The position numbers and the translations under genes are program-made. The notes beneath the pieces were generated by a model, which made no database searches, had not been told where the DNA came from, and was given only the letters and a program-made list of their open reading frames with translations. From Brasenia schreberi (Eukaryota; Streptophyta; Magnoliopsida; Nymphaeales; Cabombaceae), in assembly GCA_036023115.1 (NCBI GenBank), contig JAYKKT010000080.1, positions 10,657,501-10,721,500 on the forward strand: 64,000 nucleotides of DNA, written 5' to 3'. This document shows positions 1 through 12,693 of the stretch, piece by piece (the first letter of the stretch is position 1; each line of letters begins with the position of its first letter).

Positions 1-1135
1 ATACTATGAAGTTATGGAAAAAAATTATTAGAGACAAGTATCAAGTATAATAGATAACCAATTTAGATTTATTTTAGAGAGATCTGCTGTTGAGGAGATT
101 CACCTATTAAGATATCTTATAGAATATTTTAGAGTGAAAAAGAAGAACTTTCATATTGTATTTTGTTGGTATAGAAAAACCTTATAATAGGTTATCAAGA
201 GATATTCTTTACCAAACCTTAGGAAAAAAATGTATTCTATTGATATATATATTAATCTTATAAAAGACATGGATGATGGAGTAGAAACATGTGTGAAAAC
301 TCATGAGTGAATGACAAACTTTTTTAAAGTTAGTACTAGATTACATCAAGGATAGACTTTAAGTCCATATTTATTTGTCTTGGTCCTTGATGAGTTAATG
401 AAACAAATTCAAGATGAAATACCTTGGTGTATGTTATTTACAGATGACATTGTATTAGTGCATGACTCTAAAGAAAATTTAATAGAAATTGGAACTATAG
501 AGAGAAACATTAGAAAGTAAAGGCCTTCAACTTGGTAGAATAAAGATAAAATATATGGAATGCAAGTTTGATCACTTGGTTACTTTAAAGGACACAAAAA
601 TTAAGATTGATATATACTGAATCTCTCACAAGGAAATATACCAAAGGTTATGCGATAGAAAAGTGGTGGAGATATTATGCATAAAATTAATGTAGGTTGG
701 TTAAAATAAAGAAGTACATCATGTATTCTATGTAACAAGAAGATACCATTAAAGTTAAAAGGTAAATATTATAATGTAACAATTAGACCTGTTATATTGT
801 ATGGTTTAGATTGTTGTGTAGTTAATCGTCAACATGTACAAAAGATGTTTGTGGCAAAAATGAAGATTTTGAGATGGATGAGTAGTCCCACAAGAAAAGA
901 GCAGATACATAATGAGGTCATTATAAATAAATTGGGAGTAATACCAATAAATTATAAAATAAGGAAAAGTTGTTTAAGATGGTTTGAACATATAAAAAGA
1001 CGATCAAAAGAAACTCCGGTAATAAGATATGAGAAACAAGATTGTAAAAATATTAAAAAAGTAGAGAAAGACTACAAAAGTATTAGAAAGAAACCATAAA
1101 AAAGTGATCTAGCTTATGTTAAGTTAATTGCTAGA
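1..1135 (+). mobile_element. RTE-like LINE, degenerate reverse-transcriptase fragment cut by window edge
   Basis: The DNA aligns by eye along its length with the RT part of the LINE at 26311-27470. The catalytic region reads F-T-D-D (about 438-450) where the better copy reads F-A-D-D. Several in-frame stops and small indels break the frame. The last open piece, 797-1099, matches the C-terminal domain after the RT (a W-x-x-x-N-x-Q-H-V-Q-K segment and a later L-R-W-F-x-H-I segment). The conserved 3' tail ending in AAAAGGCTTAGTTGTTG is missing, so the copy stops near 1135. The 5' part lies outside the window. It is clearly non-functional and older than the other long copies. Confidence 0.88.
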
Positions 1136-2399
1136 ATTAAGGGTGTGTATTGGTTAGTTCGGTTCAATAACCAAACCAAACAAAAATAACCAAAAACCAA
1201 ACATTCTTTAAATTTCAAAATTGAACACAAGCCAAAATGTATAGGGAACCAAACAACCAAACTGAATTATTTCGATTCAGTTCAGCTATGTTATTTGGTT
1301 TACCCCACAATAGAATCCTGTGTATATATAGTAATATGTATAGATATATACGTGTGTGTATGTATATATGTACATGTATATATGTATTTAGTTATTCAAA
1401 AATGCAATTAGTTACATAGCCTGATGTTTTATATATATCATATATGATTATCAAAGATTATGAACCCAATCCTTTTCAATCGAGACCAGCTCTTCCCTCT
1501 TTTATTTGAGAACAAAAGCAACAACATCAACTATATCAAATCCTCTGGGTAGAGCTCGCACATCCTTTTGAACTCAACAAAAGATCTACACTTGAATCAT
1601 CAACCTAACCCAACATAGGGGATAGGTTCTACTACTATAGGATGATCCTCCCTCCAAATGAGACATGAGGGTTTCCTCTCATGTGGCTTAAGTAGTTATA
1701 CCAAGGGGGTTCTCACTTCCCTTGCTCTAGGAAAGCCCCACAAGGATCTACTCCTGACTCAAGTTTGTAGTGAATACCAAATCGTGAGAACTTTGTCACA
1801 GATAAGTTTGGTTTTGGATTGAGTATAGTCCTTGTAGATTTTTTTATCAACCTCACCCATGTACAAAATGTACGAAAAATTTACCAGATATTAGAAAGAA
1901 TGTATATCACTCATGAACAAAATTTACCAGTATTTCGCTTAGATATGGTAGCTAAAAAATTCATAGACTGGATAAGGTCTTTGTAGTATGCTGAAATATG
2001 TAGAAATTTTCTTATAGAAAATAATGATATATTCGGTTAAAATCTAAATGATTTAGTGATCATTCAAAATTTTTTATTGATGACTTATGCTCTTTCAGGG
2101 AGAAACTCATCTACATATAGTCACTGTGGAATATCTCTCGAAGATGACTACTCACTTGGAAATATATGTGATCATAGACCAATGCCCTCCTGTAATATAA
2201 ACTTATGGGTGATTAATCCACCATAAGAGTGATTACGTACTCATGTCATCATATGTAAATGTGACAGTTATGTCATTTTTATGACTTCTTGAATTGAATT
2301 GGAAGCAATCAATATACTAAAAAAGGAAAGAAGGGTTGATATAATACATAAGCATAGAAAACGTATAAGATATAGAGTATAGTATGTAGAAGAAATGAA
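1136..2399. other. Intergenic, no gene seen
   Basis: There is no ORF with recognisable protein features. 1141-1310 begins GGGTGTGTATTGGTT and is rich in GGTTCGGTT/AACCAAACC-type words on both strands, which resembles small non-autonomous elements common in plants, but no boundaries can be defined. 1320-1390 is a degenerate TATATG/TGTATA simple repeat. The rest is unrecognised. Confidence 0.5.
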
Positions 2400-3400
2400 A
2401 TCTTGCGAAAGTGGTGGATTCCTCTTACCCATGTCCCTCTCTTTTTGCTCTTTCGGACTAAGATGACCTTTGTTTGCAATGATATTCCACAAAATGGTTG
2501 TTATTCTTGAGTTTACAAATGATTGAAAACAATAACTCCAAGCTTACAACAAGAACAAATAAGAAAAATGGGTAGAAAATGATGACTTGAGGCTTTCTCT
2601 CTTTAGGTCTCTCCCTTTCTCCCTCTCTTCTTTAGATGAACTCTGCCTTTATTTAGGAATGAGCTCCCTTTTCTTGGTCATCCCATCCTCCTTTTATAGG
2701 CATTTTCTTGAATCAGATTCTTTCGGGTTATTAGGCTCGATCTGGACCCAAATTCAATCCATCCAGAGATATTCTCACGTGAAAAGGGTAGTTGGACTCA
2801 TGTTCCATGTGTTGGGGACAACTATGCATGATTTTGACATGTTTGGAGCAGGTTTGAGCAAGTGAGAGATATTTCACATGGAAGGCACACAAGAGCGGCA
2901 TGTGAGGATCCCCACATGCTAGGGGGTCCTGCCAGGTGCGTGGTGGGCCTCATGCTTATTGCTTTTTGACACATGGTGGCTTGCGTGCAGTCTATGGTGG
3001 CAAACGGGAGTACGGGAGGCACGTGGTGGTGCGTGGTGACCGAGATGGCATTGGAATGGTTGCACGTGTGGTGGTTGATGATGGCGCGGGAGGTTCGTGA
3101 TCACACACATGGTAGCTCATCCTAGGTTGACCATTTTAACCTTTTTGTATCGCTTTAACCTTTTGATAGTGTAGGATCTTCTTTGGTCAGGAGTATTTTG
3201 GATTTTTCGCTTCTTTGTTCTAGATTGATGATTTTGTCTTTTTTATCTTAGTGGGTTAATCTCTTTAACCTTTCTTTGACCACTATAACCTTCTAATGGG
3301 TGTAGTGTCGGGTATTTCAAACTTTTCACTTTACGCTTGAGCTTGAGCCATCGTTGAACCTGACTCTTTTGAGGTCCCGCTCCTTCTCCATCATGTTTTA
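2400..3400 (-). mobile_element. Possible LTR-retrotransposon promoter/leader region (minus strand)
   Basis: On the minus strand a TATA-like CCTATAAAAGG (2690-2700) is followed by an AG-rich stretch. Upstream on that strand is a more GC-rich block (2880-3110) with repeated GTGGTG and GCACGTGG words. The same layout, a minus-strand TATA box then a purine-rich leader, appears at 62640-63600. No TG...CA ends, primer-binding site or coding domain was found. The call rests on layout only; a decayed gene promoter is the main alternative. Confidence 0.25.
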
Positions 3401-3420
3401 AGTATGTTTATTTATTTTTA

Positions 3421-4079
3421 CATATTTTTAATTCAAATATTTTATAGGGATAAAATGATTATTTTATAAATATTTTGTAGAAACTCTACGTATAGATCCT
3501 TAGGGCATCTCTCTCGAAGATGATAAAAATAATTACAAATCGGGTAATAGATAGTTAAAAAAGACTTACCTTGGTCGTTACCTAAAACATAGATACACAA
3601 CCAAGCATAATATCCTCTGTTACTCATTTCTCTTTTTTGTCTTTCATCATCGCCTACTCTACAACTCATCTTTTTCATGTTTAATAAATCAACGTCCACT
3701 AGTTTTAGTCAAACAAGAGAGAGAAGACTACAGCAAGATAGCGAACGAAGGAGTCTTTCGCTGGTTTGTGGGAAAGAAGGAGAAGAATCCCCCGACGAGA
3801 AATGCTCACTTTCCGGTAGTAATAGAAGTAATCGGCAGAGGTGCAGCATGTTCGTTAGCCCATTCGTTCGTTCGTTCGTGAGAGAGGATGATTTTTCAGA
3901 TCTGGAGTGTAGTCAGAGACAAATGGTGTGTTGCAGAAAAGAAGAGACACAAACAGTGACTTTTCAAGGATTCAAAGAGCCACCGGATCTATTCATACGT
4001 ACATCAACTTTTTCCTGTGCAGCCACCTTTTCTAAATAAAAGAAATAATCCAACTGCTGACATTTGGAAGGATATATAC
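3421..4079. other. Intergenic; 120-codon open frame not supported as a gene
   Basis: 3677-4039 (+) is open for 120 codons. The product is Ser/Arg/Glu-rich, has no recognisable domain and includes a (TTCG)n microsatellite at 3862-3879 translated as F-V-R-S-F-V-R. The purine-rich start (AGAGAGAGAAG) resembles a plant 5' leader. I cannot call it a gene. Confidence 0.35.
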
Positions 4080-5220
4080 TGACCGAAACGGTGTTAATAT
4101 TATGATAAGTACAAGATCGCTTTTAAAGTAGGATTTTCTATTCTTTCCTCTTCCACTTTGTACCTTCCTGTTTGTTTGAAGTAGGATTTTCTGTCAAATA
4201 TTTTCTTAATATTATAAGTAGAAGATCGCTTTTGATAAGTTCGGATATGCTTGGAATACTGACGAGCGGATAACCAATTCTTTCTGTTAGTTATCTTAAG
4301 ATTTCTTGTGGTCTAAGAAACATCCCTATCTAAGTGGGTGTTATTTTGAGTTCAAAGAGCCTTCTCACGGGGAGAGAGAGAGAGCACGGAGAGAGAGCTC
4401 CCTGTTCTTTTGAAGTTGGATTTTCTGTCAATACTTTCTGACGAGTCCTCCGTTCTTTTTATGCTTGTTTTAAAGGTTCATTTTCTGGGTTTAATCTTTT
4501 TCATTGAATTCATCTTTGTACATTCAATGTTTTATGTTGATAGCTTATGTTAATTTTGTTGTGGCTTTAATCTTTTTCAGTACCTTATGAATCTTATCCA
4601 CTTCTTTTAAGTTTTATTCCTTATAACCGACCTTAAATGTAACTTGTAGCATGATTAATAATACATAGCAATGATTTTAAAAAAAGAAATACATAATTTG
4701 AAAACTATGTTGCGGTAGAATATATATATATATATAAAGAGAGAGAGAGACTCGTGATAAAGCAACTGAAGCTACCCGTTGCCCCATAATTTTTGAATTC
4801 GCTATATTATTAATTTTGGGCCCCAAAATTTTATACTTAGGCCCCCGAGTTTTAAGCCACTCAAATTTTGATAAGTTTTGATGTTAAATGAGAAATCGAG
4901 TGTCTCACAATATTAATGAGCGGAATAACCAATCCTTTGTTTACTCTATCAATAGATTTCTGACAGTCGAAGAAACTTCACTGTTTTGAGTGAAAATAGA
5001 CTTTTAAAAGAATATGGGTAAACCTTCAGCCATTGAATATGGTACTTCTCTCTCATGAATTACCATTGGGAAATCTTTCTCTTTCATGAATCATCATTAG
5101 GAAATCTAGTAAAATCTAGTAATATGAGCTCTTTTATCTTCTTTGTGACTGTTCTTTTGATGTTGAATTTCTCTCAAATATTTTGTTAAGGGTCTTCTAC
5201 TCTTTGTGCCTTAAGACAGG
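4080..5220. repeat. Diverged internal direct repeats
   Basis: The words GTAGGATTTTCT and GTCAAATATTTT recur near 4127, 4182, 4415 and 5160. The block GAGCGGATAACCAATTCTTT (4262-4281) is echoed at 4918-4938 with similar sequence downstream of each. This points to an old duplication of about 650 bp with later decay. A (TA)n(GA)n tract lies at 4721-4751. No coding capacity is visible. Confidence 0.45.
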
Positions 5221-6559
5221 AACTTAAGCCTCTTGGTACCCTAAACTAAAGCCTCTCTGATATTAATTTAAGATGTCATAATTGAAGGAATTGAAGTAAC
5301 CTCTAGCTGCGCCAGCTCTGCTCCAACATGTGTGAGCAATATCTGTTCTTTTCAAGCTAAGTTGAAAACTAGTTTCCTTTTGTTTATCATAATTACGCTA
5401 ATAAAATTAGGTTGCTTTTATCTTTTTTGGTAGAAGGATTCTCAAAAGAACATCTGACCTAGCATTCACAAGCCAAACTAATGAGCATAGATAAGGCCAA
5501 TGCGGAAGAACTATGAATGAACTTGGTTAATTTACCAGCCCTATTTCAAGAGCCATTTGTGACTCATTTCTAATTAGCTCAAAGCGGTGTTAACGTTTAG
5601 CTAGTTTTCTCACTTGAGCCTGAGCTTGTATGCAAACTAGCTGACATTGGCTTGCTCGATAAGTTTATAACTTGGTTTTATAAATTTGATTAGAAAATTG
5701 AAATTCTGAAATAAAGGAAGGTTATATATAATTTTATTTAAAAAACTTAAATTGATCTTAACTCAAAATCTACTTATCCATTCAATTAGTTTTGAGTAGA
5801 ATATTTTTAAGGAAGAACGTCATCATCTTTATTGCTAGATATTGCAAGAAAAAGGGTTCATCCAAGGCATATTGCAGTAGTGACATCTAGGTCAAATCTC
5901 GCAATAAGAAAGAGAAATAGCTTTTAATCGATGTAGATATGCTCTCCAAAATATTTAATCAAGAAGCAAATGGTACTTCAATCTATAACCTATACCGATA
6001 ATAATGTCCAATGTAATCTAACTTTTCACTTAGGGTTAAGATGCACTCGTTAAAAACTAGATGAGGTAGTCAGGTGGATACTAAGAGAAGTCACGTAGTT
6101 AGAAAATTATATTTTGAGAAGCCATAAACATATAAGTAACAAAGATATTCTTATGTTTGGAAAATAAATCGCTTACAAATTCTTGAAAAGTGAAGATCTG
6201 CCATCATAAACTAGGATGAAATGGTCACTTATTGGAGTGGACTAGGCTAGAAAATACTTGGGACTTAGGTACATATCTATGTGAAGATTGGTATTAAAAA
6301 AAACCAAAACTAAATTTGAATAGCATAGTTTGTTGGCGAAGCTATATAATACAATGATATATGTTTCCATTTAATGCTATATTACACATGAAGTCGCATA
6401 TTGAAAAATGGAACGACCTTCTGATACGAAAAACTTGAAAGTGGATATCTAGCTTAACATAATCTGTTTTGGTTTGCAGGATCTAATATTAAAATCAACT
6501 TTGGACCTAATTTATCCACTACATTTTCATGGGCAGCTTGAGCTTTATCTTGTTTGATG
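5221..6559. other. Intergenic, nothing recognised
   Basis: AT-rich sequence with no long open frame, no box A/B pair and no clear terminal repeats. A short segment near 6150-6300 looks mildly coding-like but is interrupted by stops in every frame. Confidence 0.5.
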
Positions 6560-7800
6560 GAAAGTAGGATTAAAGTTTAAGATACAAAATCAACAAGACA
6601 ATCTGCTCATAATTTGACGGCCACAATGAACATATACTCCTGCGTTTTAAAGAAATTTTGTGGTTAGTCCTCTCTTTCTTATCATATAAAAGAAAAAAGT
6701 TGGTGTTAAAATGATAAATTTCTAATTTTGTTGTTTATGATAATGTCAAATAATGTTGGTTGCGGAGGCGGTGCTTATTTATTTTCTACCTCTAATTGAG
6801 TTAACTGCTAGCATGACACATGCTAGGGCTATGTGGAAACAAAGAATCCATGGAAAGGCTTAGTTGTTGTTGTAATTATAACAACTAAGCCTTTTCCCAT
6901 TTCTTTTTCACCTTTAATATAAATGGAAAATGTCTAAGTAACGCAGCTGAAATATTTGAAAAGGATTACCCTCCTTATAAGATTGGAATGAAAATGGTTT
7001 TCGATTATTGTAAAATAAACATATCATGACAACAAAATGAGAAGTAAAAGGGCCAAGTATCAAGTGCCAATTTCTTGAAATCCCTTATAAAGACAAAAAT
7101 AAGATAACAAGGGAAGTTGAAGCGTATCATTGTTAAAGATTTATTTTTGTTTATGATTATTAAAGTCTTTTTGATAAAACTTCTTTTTATTATAAAATGT
7201 ATTTTTCATTATCATAATGATTTTTCTAATATATAACTAAATTTACTATAGTTGGAACAAATTGTCGTATGCAAGATACATAAAATGACAGAATCGGATG
7301 AACTACACAAACAAAAGTTAAAGCAATCGGTTAAAAGAGGATTGAAAGATGAGGAAGAACCCAATCAAATAAAAAATTGTTTGATAACATTAAGGAGGAC
7401 TTAATCAAGATATTTGATTGCATAAGAGATGAAAAACTCGAAGCAAGCGGATGATGAAGATAATCAAGAACATCAAAATTATGATTTTAACATATGGTCA
7501 GCTTTACCGAAAGTATCACTACCACTAAGAAAGAAATGAAGAGAAGCTTGGGACTAGTTTGATGGCGGTTATATTGATGGTGTTGGCCCATACATTGAGT
7601 ACATTGAGTGCTCTAGGCAGGGTTTTCATGTAAATAAACTTGCTCCGAAGGATGTCTCTATAAAACTGGCTTAAAGTATGAGTGATCATGATGTCTACTA
7701 TGAGATGCTTGTTGGACTGAATTGGAGCAATGATTTTGAAGGGCAAGAGATGGACAATACCATTACTCAATGATGCAGTGTCCACCCGACTTGCTACCAT
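6560..7800 (+). pseudogene. Degenerate unit 1 of an unrecognised repeated sequence
   Basis: This segment holds the most complete first copy of a unit that recurs at 8150-9240, 12700-13080, 13081-13640 and 13641-14510. A short reading segment at 6603-6668 ends in a TAG that overlaps a possible splice donor (GTTAGT). A matching segment lies at 8148-8216. The part 7095-7500 matches the AT-rich spacer and Lys/Glu-rich segment of the other copies, and 7553-7760 matches 14270-14470 (shared words such as GGTTTTCAT and GATACTTGTTGGA-like). Frames are broken by stops. A LINE 3'-end scrap sits inside at 6798-6896. I do not recognise the encoded protein. Confidence 0.5.
6798..6896. mobile_element. Two LINE 3'-end scraps joined tail to tail
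   Basis: 6798-6875 is the plus-strand LINE 3' end: it carries GTTAACTGCTAGCATGACA, then GTGGAAACAAAGAATCCATG, then AAAGGCTTAGTTGTTGTTGT. About 23 bases before the last block, present in the 44892-47999 copy, are missing. Directly after it, 6880-6896 carries the same terminal words in reverse complement (AACAACTAAGCCTTTTCCC). The join makes a near-perfect hairpin with stem GGCTTAGTTGTT / AACAACTAAGCC. Confidence 0.7.
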
Positions 7801-8089
7801 GGGGTGATGATTTTGAACAACAAAAGCCAGAGACATAAGGATGTTCTTTAAAAAGAAAATAAAAAAGAAAAAGCTAGCAGGAATTAAATAATGAAGACCA
7901 ATGAACTTCATAAGCACGGGCTCCAGACCTTGAAGAAGCTGAAAATTAGGACAGCTATGAAAGCCATAATACGTTTGAGTGTTGAAAATTGTGGACGTAA
8001 TATGCTTCTAAATATAGTGGAAGCCTCCTCTTGTAAAAGGTTGAATGAGAGCGAGGAAAAATCTTTGAACGTACGTTAAATTGGACTGA

Positions 8090-8362
8090 ACCATGTTAAA
8101 AAGTATTTTCTCTCTCCTTTACACGAATAAACACAGACATGCAATGATGATTCTACATATGATTTGATTGGCACAATGGCTGTATATTCATGCAACCGAA
8201 AAGAACTTCGTGGTTAGTTCCTTTTTTTTTTTCTTTCTCATCTAGTTTGAAGTTCCTTCGAGTATGTTAAACCTGATTAGAACTCAACAAGTCTAACTTC
8301 TAATGTTGTTTATGAAACATAGTTCTTTTAATGTTACAATTGAAGATAGTTCCTCTCTCTCT

Positions 8363-8399
<37 letters not shown>

Positions 8400-9240
8400 T
8401 CACAAGAAAAAGAAAAATTAGTGTAAAATTTATGTTTTATTATTGTAAAAGAATATACTAAGAAAAAAGGAAATGTTGAAAATCATTGAATATTGTTTAC
8501 CTGAAATCTTCTAATCAAGATTAATAAGAATTGTGCAACAAAAAAGAATAATGAAGAGAAAAATGTTTACAACCATAGTAACTTGACATGTTTTAAGCCT
8601 CGATTTGTCAATAGTTCTAATAGAGCTTGTTGTACGAAAACTTACTTATAAACATTTATATAGAAAAATCATGATTTCTCAATAACAATTGTCTAAGAAA
8701 TTTTACCAATCATGACCTACAACATCACTAACATGTACCTTAAGTAAAAATTTAACCATAAATTTTTTATGATTGTTTCTTGTTTCATCCCGCAACTCTT
8801 AATAAGTGAGAATCGTTCTTTTCATAAGCATATTTTTGTTTAGAAATTGCTTCGATAAAACTTTTTAAATGTAAAAGGATATACTTGTTATCATAATGAT
8901 TTTAACATACAACTTCATTTCCTTTAGTTAGAATAAATTATCGTATGCATAATATATAAGAAAACCTAATTGAATGAGATAAAAAAAGACTAACGCAATT
9001 AGTTAAAAAAGATTAAGGTTTGATTTTCCATGAAATCATAAGGTTGTCATAGGAGAATGATACTATTAAGAGAAAACCTCATGATACTTGTTTGATGACA
9101 TAAGAGATTGAAAGCTTGATCCATGCAGATGATGTAGTTAATGAATACCCAATATTAACTTCTCATCAAATTGAAAGATTGCCTCATGACAATGATACCT
9201 GTGAGATAGTACAAGTCATGATAGTCCATTGACACTAGAA
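8090..9240 (+). pseudogene. Degenerate unit 2 of the unrecognised repeated sequence
   Basis: 8148-8216 encodes a short open segment ending at TAG/GTTAGT, parallel to 6603-6668. 8770-9240 follows the same order as the other units: an AT-rich spacer with TAATGATTTTAACATACAACTT, a Lys-rich segment, then words such as GAATGATAC, CTTGATCCATGCAGATGATG and TCATCAAATTGAAAG. A (TA)n tract lies at 8364-8398. Stops interrupt every frame. Confidence 0.5.
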
Positions 9241-9540
9241 GTGTATTATTCTAGATCCTCTTATATTAGGAAAAGGTCCTATAAATGGTAGGATGCTCAT
9301 GCCAGTGTGTGAAAGTTCTAGAACAACCTAATTGAACAAACATCGCTTCCTTAAGACACATTACCACCCTAAGAGGTAATGAACCAATGAACCACTATTT
9401 GTGATGAGAGAAGGATAGGTTGTGGGGCTAACATTTCTCTTGCGTGATTAAAAGGACTTGGAAATTTCCTTTGCATGGAAAGAAATGGTAGAAATATGGT
9501 GATTGGATGCAAAAATAGAATTATTGTCAAAATTCTTGAA
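9241..9540. other. Intergenic, nothing recognised
   Basis: Unique AT-rich sequence between repeat unit 2 and the LTR-like or leader-like block. No open frame, terminal repeat or promoter box is visible. Confidence 0.4.
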
Positions 9541-10216
9541 AATCAAGCTCAAAATCAAATAACAAAAAAGTAAAGATACCATTTTATTGATTCCAAAGTT
9601 TCATACAAACACACTAGTAGCAAGGATACAAACATTATTACATGAGTAACCGAGGGACTATTCACAAGAGTAAAAAAGGAAGAATTATTACAGGGCGTAC
9701 AATACAAACATTGTAGCCGCTTTTGACCAAAGTCAGAAATATAAAGTGAACAACAAAGAAGAACTAAAAATCAAGAAGGAGATCATAAAGAACAATAAAG
9801 GCCCCTACAGCCGCTGGACGGCCCGCAATGCAGTAACCTTAAGTTACCTTCAGCAACATATTTCTTCCTTAAATTTCAGCTGACAAGATGTTGTCAGCTG
9901 ACAAGATGTCTAAAGCGTGAACGCATTAAAGATGAAACCTGCTGAACCAACTATAAAAGTAGCGGCAAATACCCATCATCCCTTCCCTCAGCAAAGAATC
10001 GCATATTTGAATCTCTATTATTAGTGTAACATTTGTAATATTGTCGGAGAAGAGTCATCTCTGTACATTTTGTCGAGTATTCGGTCGGTTGATCCCGCAA
10101 AAGTATCTACCATCCATATGTTGGTTGCTCGTTCAGAAACCTGCAAATTCAAAGCAACAAAAGAAGAAGAAAATAGGAACTAATCTCCTCTCCAATTCTC
10201 TCGTTACAGATCACCT

Positions 10217-10340
10217 CTCATACAGAGAACCGCACCCCATTTCTCTCTCATACAGAGAACCGCACCCTATCTCTCTCTCATACAAAGAACTACATCCCAT
10301 CTCTCTCTTATACAGAGAACCGCACCCCATCTCTCTCTCT
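10217..10340 (+). repeat. 30-bp tandem repeat, four copies
   Basis: The unit TCATACAGAGAACCGCACCC followed by a CTCTCT-rich end is repeated four times with few changes. Because 30 is a multiple of three, it keeps one frame open and would read S-Y-R-E-P-H-P-I-S-L per unit. Confidence 0.9.
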
Positions 10341-11013
10341 GAACTGCTGGTGATCCCCACTTTCTCCTTGCGTGTGAGCCTCACAAAACCACGTTGCCAC
10401 CTGAACCACCATCATCGCCGCACCCGCCTGAGAGGCTACCCAGCTGCCTCGCCTTGCCGAGCTGCACCACCTCACCATCACCATCTTCGTCAGCCCGCCT
10501 ACGTCTATCATCGCTGCCTCCGCAAATAAAAAAAAAAGAGGGGAGGAAGAGGCTTACCGCTCAACCGCTCCCTCCTCCACATAACCACCATCGGCCGCTC
10601 CCTTGCATCGCCCTGCCGACACCCGCCATCGCTCAGATGCCCTAGCTCTCCCCCTTTCTCTGCACTTCCTCTTTCAAGAGAATCGCGAAGGCCTCTTTTG
10701 GTTAGAGATTGGATGTGGATCTTCTTTGCTGGATCCGATTAAAATCTCAAAAAAACCTATATCCATCAGATCCGACCAAAGTCAAGACCCGATCTGTTTC
10801 ATTGACCAATCACTAAAACCAGATCCCGTTCCTTCCGTGTCCGATTAGGCCCACTTAAAACTGACCCAACCCAATAGCATAAAGCCCCACTTCATCTTGA
10901 TCCAAACTCATTTGTTTCCTTTTGATCCAATCTCCAATCCTATTTGCTCAAATTCAATACATCCAAATCCAACAAATCTTCTCTATTTCGTCCCATATCT
11001 GGAACCAATTGAG

Positions 11014-11146
11014 CCTCTTTGAACCGATTTGCATCCTCTCGAAGCTTGATCCAATTTGACCCATTTCGATTCAATTTACCTCTTTGAACCGATTTGCATC
11101 CTCTCGAAGCTTGATCCAATTTGACCCATTTCGATTCAATTTACCT
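11014..11146 (+). repeat. Perfect 65-bp tandem duplication
   Basis: The block starting CCTCTTTGAACCGATTTGCA at 11014 is repeated without visible change from 11079. The identity suggests a recent event. Confidence 0.9.
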
Positions 11147-11854
11147 AAGCTAAACCCATACACAAAACCTCATAGCAAAACCCAATTTCTACTCATATCC
11201 AAACCAAATCCATTCGAAATTGGGTCATGTTCGATTTAAAATCTGATTCCAATTGAGTATGGCCAAAACCAAATCCCATCCCAACCTAATCTAGACCGAA
11301 ACCTATTTCTAAACCAAAAGCTCGACCCACACTTGCTCCCATCCATAACCCGTTTTCCTTAGTCATATCATTACCCAAAAACTCAGGCGATCGGTTTATC
11401 GCAATTCACACACCTTTAAGCTCATCCAGAGACTCAACTCAAGGAATATCAAAGTCAAACAACTTGGTAGTATTGAAGACCGACACTTGCTCACTGGAGT
11501 AAGAAGAACTTCGGTGAAAAGAATCATATGGACCCACATCGTACATCAAGAGGAGCGCATTAAGAGGCATTCTATTTTTCAAATTTACTTCTTAATTACT
11601 TCTCCTTTCTTTTCTTCTATTAAGAGGATTGTATCGCGGATCTAGGTCCTACAAGAAAATTTACGTACAAGTCCACTTTTTCGAGTAGGTTTTATTCTCC
11701 TTTTTTGTATTTATCTTTGCATGTTTTTCTTTCCTTTTCTTTCTTTAAAGGTGGTCTGCTTTTTGAATCTTCAAATTTTTTTGATGAGTTGCTTATGGTT
11801 TTTTGGTGCATGTAATTTTGTATTTTATTAGGCTTTAAGTGCTTGGTAGTGGTT

Positions 11855-11857
<3 letters not shown>

Positions 11858-11899
<42 letters not shown>
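11858..11899 (+). repeat. (CT)n microsatellite
   Basis: About 20 CT dinucleotides in a row, followed by CATACAAAAG. Confidence 0.95.
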
Positions 11900-11907
<8 letters not shown>

Positions 11908-11961
11908 AGAAAAGAAAAGAAGGTGGTGTAAGAATGATACTTTTCTAATTATCTTATATAT

Positions 11962-12545
11962 ATACACACAAGAAAAAAGAAAGAAAGATGCTCTTAGAAT
12001 GATCATTTTTTGGGTATATTGGTGTTAATGATGTCAAAAAATGTTGTTGTTTGTATACATGTGCTTATTCCCTTGTCACCTCTACCGAAGAAAGTACACA
12101 AATTTTAAGAAAATAAAAAGTTGAAAAATGATTTAATACCACCTATCAAATTTTGAGAATCTCCTCATGTAGACCAATTATAGTTTTATATTTAGCAAGA
12201 GTAATTAAGAGGTAAGTTTTAAGCCCTAATTAGTTAATAACTTTAATAGAAATGAACATATACACAAGAAAGAAGAAAGAAGGATGCTCTTAGAATGATC
12301 ATTTTTGGTTATGTTGGTTTTTAATGATGTCAAAAAATGTTATTGTTTGTATAGATGTGTTTATTCCCTTGTCATGACGAAAGTACACAAATGGAAAGAA
12401 AATAAAAGGTTGAAAAATTATTTAATACCCCTATCAAATTTTGAGAATCCCCTCATGTAGTCCAATTAGAGTTTTATATTTAGCAAGAGTAATTAAGAGG
12501 TAAGTTTTAAGCCCTAATTAGCTAATAACTTTAATAGAACTCATA
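11962..12545 (+). repeat. Tandem duplication of about 290 bp
   Basis: Copy 1 (about 11962-12250) and copy 2 (about 12251-12545) match almost throughout by eye, from GATGCTCTTAGAATGATCAT to AAGCCCTAATTAG. They differ by small indels and scattered substitutions. Both start in an A/G-rich run next to ACACAAGAAA. Confidence 0.85.
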
Positions 12546-12693
12546 GCTTGTAAAATTTATTGAGAAAATTATGATCTTAAAATAACAAGAATATATATAC
12601 ATACATATATATACATTTGTATATGTATAATATAAATTAAGTACTCCATGTCTAATTTTGTTGATTCTTGAGGTAAAACAACATTAGCGTGCA

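Larger units (their letters stand above)
9541..11560 (+). mobile_element. Possible LTR/leader of a retrotransposon inserted in the repeat array
   Basis: A TATA box (TATAAAAG, 9952-9959) is preceded by a short direct repeat (AGCTGACAAGATGT, 9887-9911 region). It is followed by a leader with a 30-bp tandem repeat (10217-10340), a GC-rich Pro/Ala/His-coding stretch (10390-10620) and C-rich, G-poor sequence to about 11450 with a perfect 65-bp tandem duplication. Composition is unlike the flanking AT-rich repeats. No canonical methionine-tRNA primer-binding site, no matching second LTR and no pol domain were found. A silenced gene promoter with a long 5' leader is the alternative. Confidence 0.3.

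Noticed and set aside
3677..4039. 120-codon open frame
   Set aside because: It has no domain, includes a tetranucleotide repeat and has biased composition; not supported as a gene.
10041..10529. 162-codon open frame as a gene
   Set aside because: The frame is held open by a 30-bp tandem repeat and lies in leader-like sequence; no family is recognised.
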